From: Planctomycetota bacterium
Lineage (GTDB): Bacteria; Planctomycetota; Planctomycetia; Pirellulales; PNKZ01
Direction: 5' to 3'
Length of the DNA stretch: 64,000 nt
Assembly (NCBI GenBank): GCA_018242585.1
Contig: JAFEBQ010000027.1
Span: 203,932-267,931, forward strand
Positions within the stretch are counted from its first letter, which is position 1; every line of letters starts with the position of its first letter. Below the pieces are notes generated by a model. The model saw only the letters and a list, made by a program, of their open reading frames with translations. It did no database searches and was not told the origin of the DNA. This document shows, piece after piece, positions 63,801 to 64,000 of the stretch. Both the position numbers and the translations under genes were made by a program.

Positions 63801-64000
63801 GTTGCCGTTGGCGGTGCTGCCGAAGATCAGCCCTTCTTCGCTGATGCCCAGCCCCCAGGTGTTGTTGTTCGTCGAGCGAATGAACTCGACTTGCTCGACC
63901 TGCCGCGGACGGTCGTTCATCTGAAAGCGGAAGAAGCCCATCCGGAACTCGGCCAATTTCTTGCCGTCGGGCCGCGTGGGGGACGACTGGTTGTAGCCCT
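60888..64000 (-). CDS. PVC-type heme-binding CxxCH protein with HEAT repeats, N-terminus beyond the window
   Basis: Truncated by the right window edge; about 1036 residues are visible and the frame stays open to 64000 (GYNQSSPTRPDGKKLAEF). A dehydrogenase-like propeller region opens the visible part (FRMGFFRFQMNDRPRQ, NTWGLGISEEGLIFG and NVWFIDWYNYIVQHNP, in pieces). HEAT-like repeats fill the middle, then a cytochrome c domain has CAKCH at plus positions 61806-61820 within FTKQCAKCHMHRGEGAKIGP. The final 250 residues form a beta-rich NPCBM-like or binding domain (FDDWGPKTFEGVFFQLIDPQ). Like its relative at 56115 it should be exported. The stretch 62390-63150 is lower in G+C than its flanks. 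Confidence 0.85.
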   Translation of the reverse strand, partial: GYNQSSPTRPDGKKLAEFRMGFFRFQMNDRPRQVEQVEFIRSTNNNTWGLGISEEGLIFGSTANGNPSVFMPIPNRYYEQVRGWGPSVLKSIAEDNHFEPVTDQVRQVDHHGGFTAAAGHALYTARTYPQEYWNRTAFVCEPTGHLIATFTLKADGTNFRARNAWNLAASNDEWAAPIMAEVGPDGNVWFIDWYNYIVQHNPTPIGFETGKGNAYQTPLRDKTHGRIYRLVCKSAAKEPAFTLAGATPEQLVAALRHPNMLWRLHAQRLLVERGEDDVVPALLELVKDSSVDEIGLNTGAIHALWTMQGLGIFNVKGLPIPRDIIAVEKALKHPSASVRRTATSVLPSIEWTCHTILHRGLFRDVDPQVRLAAALKAAEVRTNHDGALLAIWLLQDESVLNDPLMIDAVLAVAARHDLPFLLELMEEPGEAELKLKPAALEVVRRVAEHCARLVDSPQPILGPGEWRRNIDLVVAKWLPDLLNARAENSDAIIDGLAAGWPKGRPASEIADANEAFIHLWDRAPQGKRGTLFQLARKLGSKALEERSTELVASLAANVTDEKLPVEQRIAAAQQLIDFRRDDAEVVAKLLGAISPRTPLPLASGLLEAAGRSDSPAVGEKLVANLPVFTPALRTVALRVLLSRADWTRALLTGIEGGQVQLADLSLDQRQSLANHPDKQVKARAQSVLKRGGGLPDPNRQKVLDELLPLAKEKGTVAAGKLVFTKQCAKCHMHRGEGAKIGPDLTGMAVHPKAELLVHIIDPSRSVEGNFRVYSVQMDDGRVFTGLLAGESRSSLELFDAEGKRHVIPREEVEQLAASTKSLMPEGFEKQVTKAEIVDLLEFLADRGQYLPLPLAKAATIVSTRGMFYSEGNMGERLVFDDWGPKTFEGVFFQLIDPQGDRVPNVVMLNSPNGSVSARMPQRVEVPCNTAAKAIHILGGVSGWGHPGGGKEASLIVRLRYADGATEDHALVNGVHLADYIRRIDVPESKFAYDLHGRQVRYLKLQPKRDAVIQTIELVKGKDKTAPIVMAITVEPK

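Overview
The window looks like a chromosomal segment of a Planctomycetota bacterium, probably Pirellulales-like. This is inferred from gene content: DUF1549/DUF1553 proteins with an N-terminal Planctomycete cytochrome c motif, DUF1501 proteins, PVC-type CxxCH/HEAT 'membrane-bound dehydrogenase' proteins, a FGly sulfatase, many twin-arginine leaders, GTG/TTG starts, and short hairpin-rich intergenic repeats. No phage, IS transposase, rRNA or CRISPR was seen. One tRNA-Leu(UAG) is present with its own promoter.

Layout. 1-4.7 kb: a truncated sodium:solute symporter, a Gfo/Idh/MocA oxidoreductase and an amidohydrolase-aminotransferase fusion. 5-8 kb: the tRNA, then a two-gene segment (PIG-L deacetylase, alpha/beta hydrolase) whose base and codon use differ from its neighbours. 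8-13.7 kb: a serine beta-lactamase-like hydrolase, an outer-membrane barrel, and a DUF1501 protein divergent from a sulfatase. 14-17 kb: a secreted charged protein followed by an OmpR-type regulator and histidine kinase. 17-29.7 kb: a J-like membrane protein inside an inverted repeat, CorA, an SDR, a tandem-GGDEF protein, a small membrane protein, an MFS exporter, a CocE-type hydrolase, a PPC-domain protein and a dienelactone hydrolase. 29.9-34.6 kb: a large VWA membrane protein, an AhpD-like protein and a ceramidase-like protein.

34.9-40.1 kb is the clearest pathway block: gnd, zwf, rpiA and a phosphoglucomutase, all on the plus strand. Together they link glucose-1-phosphate to the oxidative pentose phosphate route. 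rarD, a metallo-beta-lactamase/SGNH/FG-GAP triple fusion, and an exported MsrB-MsrA fusion with a second cytosolic MsrB follow.

46.4-59 kb is a plus-strand run of mostly exported proteins: a five-bladed-propeller protein, a DUF5009 acyltransferase, a GNAT enzyme, a beta-helix protein, a DUF1549/1553 protein, a DUF1501 protein, a second beta-helix protein and a PVC-type cytochrome. The run from 50.8 to 59 kb is tightly packed and looks like one transcription unit for handling an unknown, probably carbohydrate, substrate at the cell surface. guaA follows, convergent with a second PVC-type cytochrome gene that runs off the right edge.

The best candidates for something undescribed are the triple fusion at 41.3-44.0 kb, the amidohydrolase-aminotransferase fusion at 2.4-4.7 kb, the cargo-carrying versus empty inverted-repeat elements at 16.9-17.7 and 29.7-29.9 kb, and the exported gene cluster at 49-59 kb. 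All functions are read from sequence motifs by eye; no database search was run.
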